Shown here: piece by piece, positions 43,173 to 55,199 of the stretch | Layout of the letters: each line of letters begins with the position of its first letter | Numbering within the stretch: the first letter of the stretch is position 1 | NCBI GenBank assembly: GCA_964030475.1 | Contig: CAXIPT010000012.1 | Coordinates: 849,913 to 913,912 of the forward strand | Origin: Tethya wilhelma | Taxonomy: Eukaryota > Porifera > Demospongiae > Tethyida > Tethyidae | DNA: 64,000 bases | Direction: 5' to 3' | Position numbers and translations under genes: made by a program | The notes under the pieces: model-generated | What the model was told of the DNA's origin: nothing | Databases searched by the model: none | The model's input: only the letters and a program-made list of their open reading frames with translations

Positions 43173-44107
43173 CTATCCAAATAAGAGTTCCAGTGTAGAA
43201 GTCTTAGCCATAAAACTTGCTCTCATCACATCAGACCATTGCAAAGCAACATGAGTGATCACTTGCCTGTTGCATCCTGATTGCTTTACTGCTCTGCAGA
43301 TGGTAGTGACTGATATGTTGACTCCAAACTTGTCAAACAGTTTCTGACTGATCTCATGAAGATATATACTAGGAGTTTCAGACACTAGCTTGAGGATCTC
43401 AATAAGTTTAGCAATTTCTCTGGTCCATTCCTGTGAGCAAGATCCCCATTCTGCAGGAACTTGGCCAGGACTGTTCTCACTGAAATAGACAGAGTGCGGC
43501 TAATCTCTGTTGGTCGTTTTCCCTGCAAATTAAGCCAAACAGCTCTCCACCTGATGTCTAGAGAGTAAGGTGCTGGCATTCTGGCTTATGTTGAAATTTC
43601 AAACCATTAAAATCTTGCATAGATCTACTACGCATGCTCAAACATAAGCTAAGACGTGAACAGACAAGTGACCTGAAAACAGTAATATTTAAGGTAGCTG
43701 AATTCACTATCATATACAAAGCTTAACTTACCATACACAAGAGCCTATATTTATTGTCATAACTCACTTTAGGGGTGATCCATCGCCATGAATATAAGTT
43801 TGGTAGCTCTTTATACCCAATAGAGTTCAACTAGCGTAGTACCAAGCCTTGTCAAGCACTTTTTACCTACCACCTAAAACTCGTCTTGGTTTTTAGCTGA
43901 CATACGACCATTATTAGTGGGAGTTGTACTGGCACATGTGATCACCACATAAAAATTTGCATATTCATTCCTCATTAAGCGCAATGCACGTTAGGGCATT
44001 TAGTCCCAGTCCTTAATGTACCTGAGTGTGGCCTGACCAGCCTATTTGGCAGCATGCACAAGTGTATAATCTGCAAAAAAAAATGTTAACTCACTGCTGG
44101 TCCCATC

Positions 44108-44971
44108 CAGAGCTGCATGTCTAGTAGTTTACATATAATCTTTGAAGACACACACTCTTTCCAATATCTCTTTTTGAACATCTAGATCATTTGTTTCAAG
44201 ATTTATTTGCACTGAACCTGCCCAAGACACAAACAAAACTTTTTTTTTTACATCATATATTGGGAAATGAGCTTATGTTTTGCTGTGCTTCTGTATGTTA
44301 TCTTTTGGCAATTCTTGGTACTTCAGCATCATATGACATACAGTTGCTTTTTTGGGTAGTTGACTGAGAAATATTTCTTTAAAAACTTTCAATATCTGGT
44401 TCTGTACACTTACATTGAGGGAAAGTAACACACACGCTTAATTATATACCCTAAAAAGTAACAATTCTTTGTTGTATAATTTTCTTGCACTCAATCTTTA
44501 AGCTACAAGTTTTCCACTTCCATCTACTTCTTACTTCACCATAGACTAAACATACCAGTTGCCTTAGCCCTTAAATCTCTTTCGTTGTTGCTCTACTTTG
44601 CAACTTGTATGTTTTCTATTTCTACTTTGTGTTTTCTATCTTCCTAAATTTGTACTCTTGTTTCTTTCCCTTCTTTTTACTTTTTTCTGTTAATCATACA
44701 GTAGTTTAAATTTTGCACAACATAAACATTACAAACATGAGGACTCATTTTACATTACCATGTGAAACAAATATCGGAAGTCTAAGCACATTAGATTTTA
44801 TTAAGAGTCCATAATCACAAGGGGAAGAGAGGGTCGAACTGCCGTATGAGCAGTGTATTGACTCTTCGGAAAGTCACGCGCTTGGAATTTAAAATTGACC
44901 AATGAAATCGTTGCGGATGTGGGTGGGTAATACGCACGTGAGTTTAGGTTTTCAAAAAAAAAGAACGCGAG
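44108..44971. other. No recognisable gene
   Basis: AT-rich, with pyrimidine-rich stretches at 44570-44700. Nothing matches a known element end. Confidence 0.35.
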
Positions 44972-46203
44972 ATGGAAATTGCTGCTGAAATCGAGGTCAC
45001 TGAGATCGAGAGTAGGAGGAGAAAGAGAACACGGAAGACTAGACAAGACGAGAATTCTGAGCCAGGAACAGAGCCCAAGAAAAAAAAACGAACCAAACGT
45101 ACACTGACTGTAAAACACAAGCGGAGTATTGTACAAGCACTTAAGCAAGTTCCTAAAGACGAATTTTTAGCAGCTGTTCTGGAAAGAGTAGACTCTGAGC
45201 TACATATATCACATTTTGCTTGCAGGGCTGAGTTTTGGAGCAAACTGAAGATATCTGACTTGTTGGTTAGTGTATGTGCATATCTAAAGGAGTTATACAT
45301 TAGTACATACAACGAATGTGGAAAGGGCAAGGATAAATTTATACAGTTTCAACTACAGTGGTACAAGCAATGCAGTGTCATGCTGGAAAGTAAAGTGGCC
45401 TCAGCTAATCAAATCATTGCTGACTGGATGTCATTTCGCAGCTGCAGTGGTTCTGAATGTGCCCCTGAAGACACATTAACCCATTACAATTCAGTGATGA
45501 TATCTGTTCACTCTGCTGTTTATGACTACCTTAATTTGATTGTCATACAACATACGCCAACTGTCGAGGCTCTGAACAATGCTACAAATGCACCTGCAAC
45601 ATCAGATTCTACAATTAACTTGAGTGAAGAAACAATAGATGTGTACTATCGTTTCGGAGGCGGAGCTCTAGCAGAAATGCTAAAGACCCGGTACAAACGA
45701 ATTCACTCTTGTAATTATGAGAAGAGGGGCAATGTTGCATCAGAAATAACTGTTGTAAAAGCATTGCTGTGTACTGACAAATCAACTATTCCTGTTTCTT
45801 TACAAAAGGATTCATGTATTTTCCAAGTGAAGACGTTATTCCCTTTATCAAAGCTGTGGACCAATGTGTTCGGCAATTTGCAAATTCAGATGGCATGCAG
45901 AAGTGGGGTAAACGTCTAATTGAAGTTGCAAGTGAATCTGTGAAAAACAAGTTAGAATTAAAGGAGCTGTACAAAGTGATATTGCTGAAGAAATTTGACT
46001 GCATTGATGGTGATTTAACAGCACCAATAGATAATGTGTATTGTGAGATACTTAGAAAACTCTGCAACACCAGGTTAGCTGAATTTATTGATGGTTTCCA
46101 GCAAATACAAGCATCAAAAGGAGGATCAGCTACTCTCTGTGGATTAAATCTTAGAGATACTCTTCTTCAAGATCATGTTAATTTAAAGACTGTAATCAAC
46201 TAG
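44972..46203 (+). pseudogene. Partner gene of the P-like element (unknown domain), one frameshift
   Basis: The start ATG 44972 leads into a basic block (RRRKRTRKTRQDE, PKKKKRTKRTL), then ISDLLVSVCAYLKELYISTY, QWYKQCSVMLESKVASAN and DVYYRFGGGALAEMLKTRYK. Near 45800 the frame shifts by one base and continues MYFPSEDVIPFIKAVD, WGKRLIEVASESVKNKLELK and ILRKLCNTRLAEFIDGFQQI to TAG 46203. Total length would be about 410 residues. It is a soluble, helical-looking protein without known catalytic motifs. It converges with a P-like transposase 100 bases away, and I believe this pairing recurs in sponge mobile elements. Apart from the single frameshift (which could be a sequencing error) the reading frame is intact. 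Confidence 0.55.
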
Positions 46204-46304
46204 AAACCTGTGTCTGAGTTTCACATGAGTCATGATGAGTGTTATGATCAAATTAATTTTTGTTTATATTGCATAAAAAAATATTACAATGAAATGTTAA
46301 AATT

Positions 46305-46768
46305 TATTCATCCTTTTTCCTGTTGTACTTCTTCTTTTCCAGATGAGGAGCTATAGTATTCAGGGTAGCATCTCTATATCCTTTTCCACTATGATGAACA
46401 GAAACAGCAGATCGAATCAGACAGGCAGCTCTTGCTGTACAATAATTGCTTGCATCCAACTTTCCCCCAGCAGCATACTTGTATTGACCAAAAAGTGTTT
46501 CAACGGCACTGCCGGACACACGAAGGGGTGATATAAAGTGCTTTGGATGACGAGAAAAGAAGCTTGTGGTAAAGGACTTGAATCCATACACATCTATCTT
46601 CAAAAGATCCCATGCTGAAAAGCACAAGAGCAAGCAAAAAGTACACGAACGATGCATGAATAAAAATTAGTAAAACATACTTTGCCAAGAAAGAAATTTC
46701 TTCTGTTTACTATCTCCCAGATTCAGTTGAGGATCTGTATGTTTGAGTGTGAGTGAGTGAGTGAGTGA

Positions 46769-46810
<42 letters not shown>

Positions 46811-48298
46811 GCGTGCGTGTGCGTGTGCGTGTGCACGGTGTGTACCTTCATCAATGAGAGCTTGGTACCAGTTCTGGAAAAACTGAAAACCTTTAATGAT
46901 ACTATCAATAACAGCCTGATCTGAAGGTGACACTTTTTGATGACTTAAGAATCCACATTCAAAAAGTTGATTACAAGCTGTGAGGTAGTTGAAGGTACAC
47001 TTAACAAGAGGTGCATCATCTGGAACAGGATCTTGAGACAAGTATGTATGAAGCTCTGTAAGTACTTCCTCTTGCTAAAACAATGATAACATTTATTCAT
47101 AGCATGTACTGACACCAAGTACATTATACCTGCATGATTTTTGCAGGATGAACATTCAGCTTCGTCCATGGATCTCTGAGTACATGGACCTCTCGGAGAT
47201 GTGGCACACTCCTTGCGAGTCCCTGATTACGACGCTCACATTCTCTTTTATACAGACTAACGATTGCCTGCCAGCCAAACTCATTGCCCTCCATTACAAA
47301 ATGCTTTGATCCATCCAACCGTGAAGAGTACATTGATTGACCATGTTTTTCAACTACGTTAAAAACAACGTGCATGTAACATACATGATTTGCATACAAT
47401 ATCAAAATACACACATATTCATTTACCTGATGACTAGGGCAAATCAGCCAATAAATTCGTCTGGTAGGGTCAAATGGATTAACAAATGATGGTTCAATTT
47501 CATCAGGATCTTTGAGTGTGTAATTTCGGCTGAAGACTCCAGAGACTCCCATTGTTGCCTTAATAGTTGTCATATTGCAGCTGGCACCATCACATACTAG
47601 CAAACTGGTCTGGAATCCGTAGAGGTGGAAGCATTTCACTGTATTGAGGACTACTCCAGTGATGAACTTGCTGTCAAAGGAACTCCCACTATACTGTAGT
47701 AATGTCAAAGCAAGATGTGAGGTCTCTCCACAAAAATTGAAGCATGTAGGTCGTACTCTTTGTCAGATCATCAGGAGAAAGAGCTTGATATATGTCATGC
47801 AGGCATGACATGTCTTGATATGACATAGCTATCCCTACCATTTTTTGACTACGTGAATTCCAAAGAAGACGTGCTATTACTTTAACTTCGTCGAATATAA
47901 GAACACCGTCTCCTTCCGGTAGAGCCTGGCCATTACTCTTCTTTTCCTCTTGCAGATGCTTATACTGGGAAGCAGCTTCTGCAATTCTTTTTCTTTAACA
48001 CACAGTATACATTACAATAAATGACTAGAAAACTTTGATGAAAATATTCTAAATTAAGCACACCTGGTTGGTCAATGAAAGCACCTGTATAGGACTGTAA
48101 AGTTGCCTTAGAGGGCAACTGTAGGACATTAAAACTCTTTAGGGCTTCATATGCAGCAAGACTGCGCACAAATACTGCCAATGCTGAAATCAAAAATTAT
48201 TTTAACACTTGATAATAGTTAACATTTCTAATCAACATACCAATCCGAATAGTAACAATGGTCCAGCGATTGCTCTTCTTTCCAGTTTCTATTTGTAA

Positions 48299-48341
<43 letters not shown>

Positions 48342-48690
48342 TGTGTGTGTGTGTGTAGCTATGTGTGTACCATTTCTAGACTGGTCCTTGAGGAATTCGG
48401 ACCGTAGTTCACTCTGCCATATATCTCGAAAAGCTTCACCTTTGCCATTCTTGTCTGCTTCTTTAAATATCTGTTGAAGAGTGTCTGAATTATTTCTGTC
48501 AATATGGTCAACAATTTGCTCCATTTCTTCGCTTTGACTATCATCCAACGTCAATTCAGCATGCTCATACTTCTGTAGGCGCTTCCGATCTAGCACACGT
48601 TCGTGCATCAGATTACTTTTTCTCTTTTTCTGGCTTTTTGGGGAGAGACAAGAAATTGGACAATTTGAAGATGGATTCTGACGTGCAGTT
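46305..48690 (-). pseudogene. P-element/THAP9-like transposase
   Basis: Minus-strand exons read: HERVLDRKRLQKYEH and QSEEMEQIVDHIDRN; GKKSNRWTIVTIRI; AVFVRSLAAYEALKSFNVLQ; EGDGVLIFDEVKVIARLLWN (first catalytic Asp region, near 47884-47900); LVCDGASCNMTTIK (second Asp, near 47582-47605); IYWLICPSHQ; WTKLNVHPAKIMQ; VSGSAVETLFGQYKYAAGGK; and a stop at 46305. The order matches P-type transposases such as THAP9. No THAP zinc finger is visible, but the N-terminus runs into an N at 48693. Introns are short and two contain CA repeats. One frameshift near 47700 (ITTV|YSGSSFDSKF) is the only clear break, so decay is recent or the draft has an error. Confidence 0.7.
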
Positions 48691-48699
48691 CGNTCATTA

Positions 48700-49420
48700 C
48701 CAGAAATGACTAGACATCAAAATTTCATTAACAAAAATTCGCGTAAATAGAGAGACCTCACAGCGTTTGTAAACTATCAAGAGTGATACTAGAAAATGTT
48801 TCTTTCTTTCACACAGGTAGTCTAAATCACAAATTGAAGAATGTCTGGACTAAAAAAGATGCATCAAGACTTACTTTCCGTGAATACATCTTGCTGGACT
48901 TGAGCGCCAATGATTTACTTGTTCCATTCAAAGACTGTTTAGTACTGGTTAATCAGTATTGTATTTGTACTCTATGACGTAAAATTTAATTTTGTCCAAA
49001 AAAGCCCAGATATTTTGCGGCCTAATTATTATTTACTTTACATTGTCTACATCTATGACGCCTACTTACGTCTTGTGCTGCCAGAATATATAAATACAGT
49101 TGTGTGCGATGACGATTAGTTGTTCCATAAATAGGATCATTTCTTAAAAAAGTTTCACAAAATTTAACTCTTCATACTCTAAGCTCAATAATGAATAACA
49201 TTAATTATCGTTTTCGCGGGGAAATTCGTACCACGGTGGTGAACAGAGTAGTAAACAAAGCTCAGTAGCTAGGCTAGCTAAATAATTATTATTATTGAAT
49301 CAGTTGCAGCAGCATGAGATCCCGCCAAAACTTACAGGTATATATTCGCTAACTTATGAGCTAGCAAATGAGTCAGTACTACTAAAGGAAATCAAGTGAG
49401 GCTTTACTGATAGCTCAGCT
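48700..49420. other. No recognisable gene
   Basis: A small open frame at 48783-48977 has no motif. The rest is AT-rich. The right end of the P-like element should lie here, but I could not match inverted ends. Confidence 0.3.
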
Positions 49421-50257
49421 ATGTCAGAACTGTTCTGTCAATCAAGTTCTTGTGATTTCAAGGTAACTATAGAAAGTGCAGCTGTAGGTACTAAACAGCT
49501 GAGTAAAAGTGTCCTGGATGGGAAGATGCCAGTTTGCTCCTTGCGTGTACCATATCGTCTACTGTTTAGTTGGAGTAAGCAATCAGCAGTTGGTCTAGGA
49601 GCAACATATATTTCACTCTTGAATGAACAAATTGCTGATGGAGTGGTCTGTGTTGATCCTAACTGTGAACGCCTACCCTACCCTCTTCAGATCATATCGA
49701 GTGAAACAGCTCCGAAGTAGCATCCACAGCACATTGGAGATCATCCGAGTCGACAAACCATATGATGGTACATACAGGTCTTTCAAGCCTACCCTTTTAG
49801 AGGCTATATCACGAGAGGTAATAATACGTGTGTTGCATGTGCTGAGAATCTAAGTATCAAGTATTTTATGCTGTTTGAAATTTTAATAGAAGCACCAGAA
49901 CCCACAACTCTTCCCCAGCGACAAGCCAATTCAGATAAAAATTAGTGGTGATGGGGCCAAATTCTCCAAGACATCCTGCTTCACTCTATTGTCCTTTTCA
50001 TTCCCAGCTTGTAAGAATGCACTGTCAAGTTCAGGTAAGTGAGTTGCAAAATTTATTAAATTTTAGTAGTAATAAAAATCAAAACAAGAAAAACAAATTT
50101 ATTGCTACCATGACAATCAGTACTATCAGTTCAATATGCAACATTATGTTGTCTAGTGCCTTGCTTCTCTCTTTTTTCTTAGAGATATGTTTGCTAAAAA
50201 AAAAGTTAGTAGGGCATACGTATGGCTCATGCATGCATGCAATAGTGTCAGTCTTAC

Positions 50258-50635
50258 TTTATCATAGTTGGAGTCACTTTTAAACTGGAGATTGGGTCAG
50301 AAGCTCTCAAAGAGTCATGATTGTTGAAATGTGGAGGTGTGACTGTTTCTTGTTCGTTAGTTTGAGACTCTGAGTCTCTTGAGCAGAAATTCATGTTAAA
50401 ATAGTTGTCATGCCTGCAGGTATACAACAAAAAAGTATGAACTATACTAATTAACATAATGATTAATTCACTTACTGATTCAGAACTCCTTGGCTTGGCT
50501 TTGATCTAACAGGTGATTCAGCTGGCGAAAGTGTTGGCACAGCATTAGCCTCAGGATGTTCTGAACTCTCCTCCATTTCAATAACAGTAGTTAGAGAAGT
50601 CTCACTTATTTTCTCAGGAAGAAGGCTCGCCATAC
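50258..50635 (-). CDS. Two-exon antisense frame inside the intron of copy 1
   Basis: Minus strand: ATG at 50633 begins MASLLPEKISETSLTTVIEM and runs to PSQGVLNQ with donor GTAAGT (about 50476). After an intron, an exon at about 50417-50260 reads NFCSRDSESQTNEQETVTPP and ISSLKVTPTMIK with donor GTAAGAC. Both splice contexts are good. It is Ser/Glu-rich and of unknown function. It sits in the 905-base intron (50035-50939) of the mobile-element gene on the other strand. Further exons should lie downstream (below 50258) but are not recognised. It may be the N-terminus of a partner gene of the element. Confidence 0.4.
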
Positions 50636-52280
50636 TAACTCAATCTTATGTCCTAACATGAACTCACTCGATCATGCACTGTACTATACGATTTTGGTTA
50701 CTATAGAGCCTGAGGTCAGACCATTCGTCTCTCTGGAGACTAATTTGAGCTCGGTGGCATTTGCGGCTTTGCCAGCAAGCCTACTCAAACGAGCAATACA
50801 TGTATTTAGATCACTATCTTTGACCAGTTCAGCACATGCACCATTTCTGTGGCACTAAATTGCACCACTATGAGGTCATAATGCTATTCACCTATAACCA
50901 TAAAGAATCACCACAAAGAAATATGTTATCTGCGTGTAGGTAACCACACCTTTGCGGCTCTGAAAGGTAGTGAATCATATGATACAATCTCAACAGCATT
51001 TGAGCCACTTATCACACCACAATAAAGGATGGAGAAGTCAATATTGATGGAACAACATACAAACTTGAGTTTTTTCTAGGTGGTGATTACTAGGTTTGCA
51101 CAATCTAATGTACACTCCTTCAAATGTACATACAAGTTACATATTCAACAACTTCTGAATCATGTGCACTTACAATCCATGCACAATAGTTTTTACTGCT
51201 TGTGATGGGTTTGAACAATGCCACATCTATATACTGTTGTGTTTGGTGTCACATTTCAAAAGAGGATAGGTAAATTAATATGCAATAATGGATTATGTTA
51301 TACATCTGCATGTATATTATTATAATAATTTATTAAATTATGTACTAGATGGAACACAGCTGCACCTCCTGCACAAAAAAGGAGTCTACGAACAATGCGT
51401 GACTGTGCTAAACTACCAGCATCCAGACCACCAAAACAAAGATTAGGATCTGTAGAGCAACCTCTATTTGACATTGAACCAGATCACATTGTTGTAGATG
51501 AACTTCATCTTCTTTTAAGGATTGTTGACATACTCATACGCAACCTTATACTACACATGGTTAGGCTAGACCAGAAGAGCAAAATGATCAGAAGTGGTGT
51601 CAGAAACCACTTGGACAACATTGTGGCTGCTATTAGATCATGTGGCCTAACATTCAATGTATGGGAAGCAAGGGATGGTGATGGAAAGCCAAGTGGAGCG
51701 TATGATTGGACACCATTTACAGGACGAGACAAATGCACACTACTGCAACGTTTCCCATCAAAACTTAGATTGCTGCTAGACGAAGATATTGGCAATTCAG
51801 TAGTCAGCCTGTGGACAGTAAGTTATTGACCCCAGCTCAAGGCCCTATACTTCTCCCCATTATATTATGCATTCACATGACTGTGTACACCATGCACTGA
51901 TTAATGTACCTCCTTGAAAACAGATTTTCTTAAATTAATGCAGAACTTTGGTTCTATATACACTATAATATCCAAACTTAATCCCACTTCACAAGAAATC
52001 TCTGGTTTGTCTCAAATGGTAATGGTAATGATAATTTCACTCTTGTTTATGTAATGTGATTATTCTTTGGTATTGTAACACTACAGATCAAGGAATGGAT
52101 ACAGCTTTTTTTATCTTTGAGTACAAAGTGTGAAGGACACCACAAACGACACATTACTCCTTATATGCATGTTCTGTACCAACTCAGATGTCTATGTACG
52201 GCAATATAAAACAATTCTCTGGACAAGGTAAGTGAATTAACCAAATCAGTAAAAGGTCATGAAACACCATCATACACATA

Positions 52281-52536
52281 CATACATCAATAGGTGTGGA
52301 AAAAAAACAATGATGATGCTAAGCGTAATTATTTCTCCAGTAATAAACATGAAGCTACAGCAGATATATTGCGTACTGAAGCCCTACTAGACACACTCAG
52401 CTATGATACATACATCAATAGGTGTGGAAAAAAACAATGATGATGCTAAGCGTAATTATTTCTCCAGTAATAAACATGAAGCTGCAGCAGATATATTGCG
52501 TACTGAAGCCCTACTAGACACACTCAGCTATGATAC
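52281..52536 (+). repeat. Tandem duplication (about 125 bases) of an exon with its acceptor
   Basis: ACATACATCAATAG|GTGTGG through CACACTCAGCTATGATAC occurs twice in a row with only two or three differences. Each copy includes a usable acceptor and the coding piece NDDAKRNYFSSNKHEA. The A run is longer in the first copy, which shifts its frame; the second copy is open. Confidence 0.8.
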
Positions 52537-52778
52537 CAATGAACATTCAAGTTGCATTAGATGAAAGCACAAGTACACAAAACATAACCTAGACTACTGG
52601 AATGAAGGAATATTTACATCACGCAACAAAAGACCACGATTAGAATCTGATGACACTATTAGTAGTTGAGACACAACATTTAATAATTTGATAATGATTA
52701 ACAAGGTTTTTTGCATATTGACATGTACAAACATAGATTCATTAAATGTTCTCCTAGCACAAATAATTTCTTCCGTAT

Positions 52779-53613
52779 TCAACTTATAAAACCAATATTG
52801 TTCCAAGTAATTGCATGCCTAAGCCTAATAGGAAAGTCAATTTCATATCCACAACCTTGTTTATCATAATACTTGTGCCAGTCTTTAGGGAAATATTCAG
52901 AATCAAAATCATCTAATGTATAAAGCTTACTCCTACCTTCATTTGTACCTTTAATTTGAAACAAAAACTTAAAACAATCTACTCGAAAATCTAACTTAAA
53001 ATTATTTCTACGTATGCATCCAGCTCTAAGACTATTTTTAATACAAACAACAAAGTCACTAATATTGTCAAGAAGTTCTCGCTTAGGAGGGTGAGGGTCA
53101 GCAAATGTTCTACAAAAGAATGTATTAGTTATCATAGTCACGTATGGTACTTGGTATAGTGTCTGTTAGAAACTTACGAAATTGCAGCTTCGGTGATGTC
53201 AGCTGAATCAATCCAAGATGCATCCTCTTTGCTGTAACCTTCCCACAAAACTAAGTATTGTTTTGTTTCCCTAAAAAATTCATAGACTTGCCTTATACAG
53301 TGCACATGGTGCATCAGAACCTTCAAGAGATACTTTATGGCAAGATTGTCTGACTGTCTAAGTTAAACAAAATCATGCAGTTTATATATAGTACCTTTAC
53401 TTCTCTCTGGGAAACCACCCTTTCCACGAGAAAGATGCCAGGTTCATGTGGAGCTGGTTCAGTAAGCCTGCTCTTTCTCTCAAGCTGCTGGCTCTGGGAT
53501 TCAATGAAATTTGCTGTGCTCAGGCTATTTAGCTGGTGATAGTACCCAGAAAAATGGTTGGCTTTGCTCTTTCCATTCAGTGTACATTGATCGACTCTGA
53601 AACGGTGATACAC
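52779..53613 (-). CDS. Chromodomain gene, copy 2
   Basis: Exon A (53395-53613) encodes HFSGYYHQLNSLSTANFIES and EPGIFLVERVVSQREVK. Exon B (53178-53270, 93 bases) encodes QYLVLWEGYSKEDASWIDS. Exon C (52779-53109) encodes the tail: RELLDNISDFVVCIKNSL, FKLDFRVDCFKFLFQIKGTN, SKLYTLDDFDSEYFPKDWHK and EIDFPIRLRHAITWNNIG. The donors GTACTA and GTAAGT and the acceptors AG fit, and B and C join in frame (phase 2). The A-B junction leaves one base unexplained, so either exon A uses another donor or there is an indel. The chromodomain has the aromatic residues expected of a methyl-lysine or peptide reader (Y, W, W). The C-terminal domain is shared with copy 1 and is unknown to me. It is the better-preserved copy and may be functional. 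Confidence 0.6.
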
Positions 53614-54844
53614 TATTAGAACTTGACTATTATACCGTACAAACTCGTTAGCACTACAGCTGACTCAGATAATGATACCACAACACGTGTCAAGGGCAAT
53701 AATTACTGTCCTTATATCCGCTTCCTGTGATGCATGCGTTTTGAGGTTACTTGTGTATACATAACACTTACAACTGTAAACAAAGATGTGTAGCTAGAGT
53801 ACTATGTAGCGTACCGTAAATGTTAGAAGCCAAAAAATTCTGATGTCCAGCAAACAATGAACATTTCTGATAATGAGAGTTGCAGGCTAATTATATAAGC
53901 AGACATGCAGGTAAAACTGCAATTCTCGCATAAAATGGACCTTGAGATTTAGATCTTGATATTCCTATGCTTCTAAGTATGCAACTTTCCTCTTCTTTCC
54001 ATACGACATAAGTGCTGAATCAGGAACCCAACTGGTCACGTATCTGTATGTGTTATATGGTGTGCTGCCTCGATCTGTTCTGCAAGTGTACATAAGTCAA
54101 TTGCCAGGAAGACAATGCAGGTTTTTGGGTCCATTCTTTAAGGAAATTATGTAGTTTCCTGAACATTAGGTATTCTATGGAGACGCCATTCTGAATCTTT
54201 CATCTTTTCGATAGCTTCATCAAGCAGTTTCAATGAATTACCATACTTTATGAGCTGGCGCTCGAATTCAAATCTCAAAGGAATAGCCTGTCCATGTCTC
54301 AGCGTACAATACATACAAAAGCCCTTTTATACACACTATTTGTGCTACCATCCGTGGGCTAATCTTGCAAACCACCTGACCAAACCTCAAAACCAAGTTT
54401 CTTTGAGATGGCAAGTGAAACATTAGTCAATCAGCTGCAGGAACCATAGTTGTAAGAGAAGCCAGCAATGGTATAGTTGTACAACATAACCAATTGATCT
54501 CAAATAACACACAATAGATAAAGATTGCATATAATGGAGATCCTCCAAGCCATCGATTCCTTGATGGTCTTGACAGTCTCATAGAGGCAGAACAGGACGA
54601 GAGGAGCCTATAGATAGAGTGTTAGAGAGTGTTGACAGTGAGGATGAGTTAGGTAATAACCCTCTGCCTGCCTCTGTGGTGCCAGAAGGTTAGTAGATAT
54701 AATGTACCCCAATTCCAGGTTGATACACTCTTCGTCCTGTCAGGTACATACTTCGCCAGTCACCCAGTAGACTAGTCTGGTTACCCTGGCTACCCTGGAG
54801 AGGATCACTGCCCCCAATGATTGTGTGCTCCATGTGTTATACAG
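53614..54844. other. No confident gene; possible upstream exons of the P2RX7-like gene
   Basis: At 54590-54680 a frame reads through QDERSL-like and ESVDSEDELGNNPLPASVVP pieces that may belong to the following + strand gene. The rest is AT-rich. Confidence 0.3.
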
Positions 54845-55140
54845 ATGCCTCCAGACTGGCTCCGTGGACAGTGCGACCCACATCCACCTAACGACAACAA
54901 GCGTCATCGTCTCTATTACAAGTTTTGGGCAATCATTTGGGTGTGTAAAAGGATGAAGAGTATCTTCAGAGGAAGCAGAGGAGGAGTGTAAGAGATGACA
55001 AGAGAGAAATCATACCACTGTGTGTGCTTTTGGTAATTATGAAAATCATACCTATGTATACATATGACTATGTGTCAACATTTGATGCTGAGACAGCAGC
55101 AGCTGAGAGAGAGAAGAGAGAGGGAGAGAGCTGTTTGTGA
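54845..55140 (+). CDS. P2RX7-like C-terminal domain fragment (mobile-element partner gene)
   Basis: Following acceptor TTATACAG, MPPDWLRGQCDPHPPNDNKR is followed by HRLYYKFWAIIWVCKRMKS, DDKREIIPLCVLLVIMK and FDAETAAAEREKREGE to TGA 55140. The R.RxxxYxxFxxxIW...IPxCVxxxIR pattern matches the zinc-binding C-terminal domain shared by P2X7 receptors and many invertebrate mobile-element proteins. No channel region is present. It converges on the ESFN-motif transposase pieces on the minus strand. Confidence 0.45.
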
Positions 55141-55199
55141 TCATTGTAAATAATTGCTGATACCTAAAATTGGAACATGCTTGTCAATGTGACAAGTAA

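Larger units (their letters stand above)
41543..43579 (-). pseudogene. Mariner/IS630-type transposase, split by a retroelement
   Basis: N-terminal part (43579-42990): YSLDIRWRAVWLNLQGKRP and ISRTLSISVRTVLAKFLQNG (helix-turn-helix), a stop, then ISVTTICRAVKQSGCNRQVI, LIWIDDKRKSMRKYGYS (first Asp), and SINGEQFGKEY. C-terminal part (41877-41543): GATTLGINQFSVVVLDNASI (second Asp), then SPDLNPAE (third acidic residue) and a stop at TAA 41543. This is the DDE_3 layout of mariner/IS630 transposases. The middle is separated by an 890-base insertion on the same strand, there is a tandem duplication around an N, and further stops exist, so the gene is dead. Confidence 0.75.
40542..44107. mobile_element. 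Mariner-like (IS630-type) element, candidate borders
   Basis: GGATGGGACCAGCA at 40542 has its exact complement ending at 44107. Further in, CCAAACCTT/CCAAACTTAT and ATGG phrases are shared in inverted order. No target duplication is evident, so the borders are tentative. The element holds a transposase on the minus strand and a tail-to-tail partner gene on the + strand, and was later split by an ORF1-type retroelement. Confidence 0.45.
49421..52560 (+). pseudogene. Unnamed DDE-like mobile-element gene, copy 1
   Basis: Pieces in order: STLEIIRVDKPYDGTYRSF; IQIKISGDGAKFSKTSCFTL and LSFSFPACKNALSSS with donor G|GTAAGT at 50035; acceptor at 50939, then NHTFAALKGSESYDTISTAF; EFFLGGD-like region; LGSVEQPLFDIEPDHIVVDE and LHLLLRIVDILIRNLILHMV; GAYDWTPFTGRDKC and LRLLLDEDIGNSVVSLW; ITPYMHVLYQ; then GVEKNNDDAKRNYFSSNKHE. 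A second copy lies at 57.4-58.7 kb on the minus strand. Conserved GDGAKFS, GGDYK and DELHLLLR acidic positions suggest a DDE-type transposase, but I cannot name the superfamily. Several stops (near 49920, 51080 and 52200) and a tandem duplication break it. Confidence 0.5.

Noticed and set aside
48608..48690. Expected THAP zinc finger at the N-terminus of the P-like transposase
   Set aside because: No C2CH pattern could be found; an N at 48693 cuts the sequence, so presence or absence is undecided.
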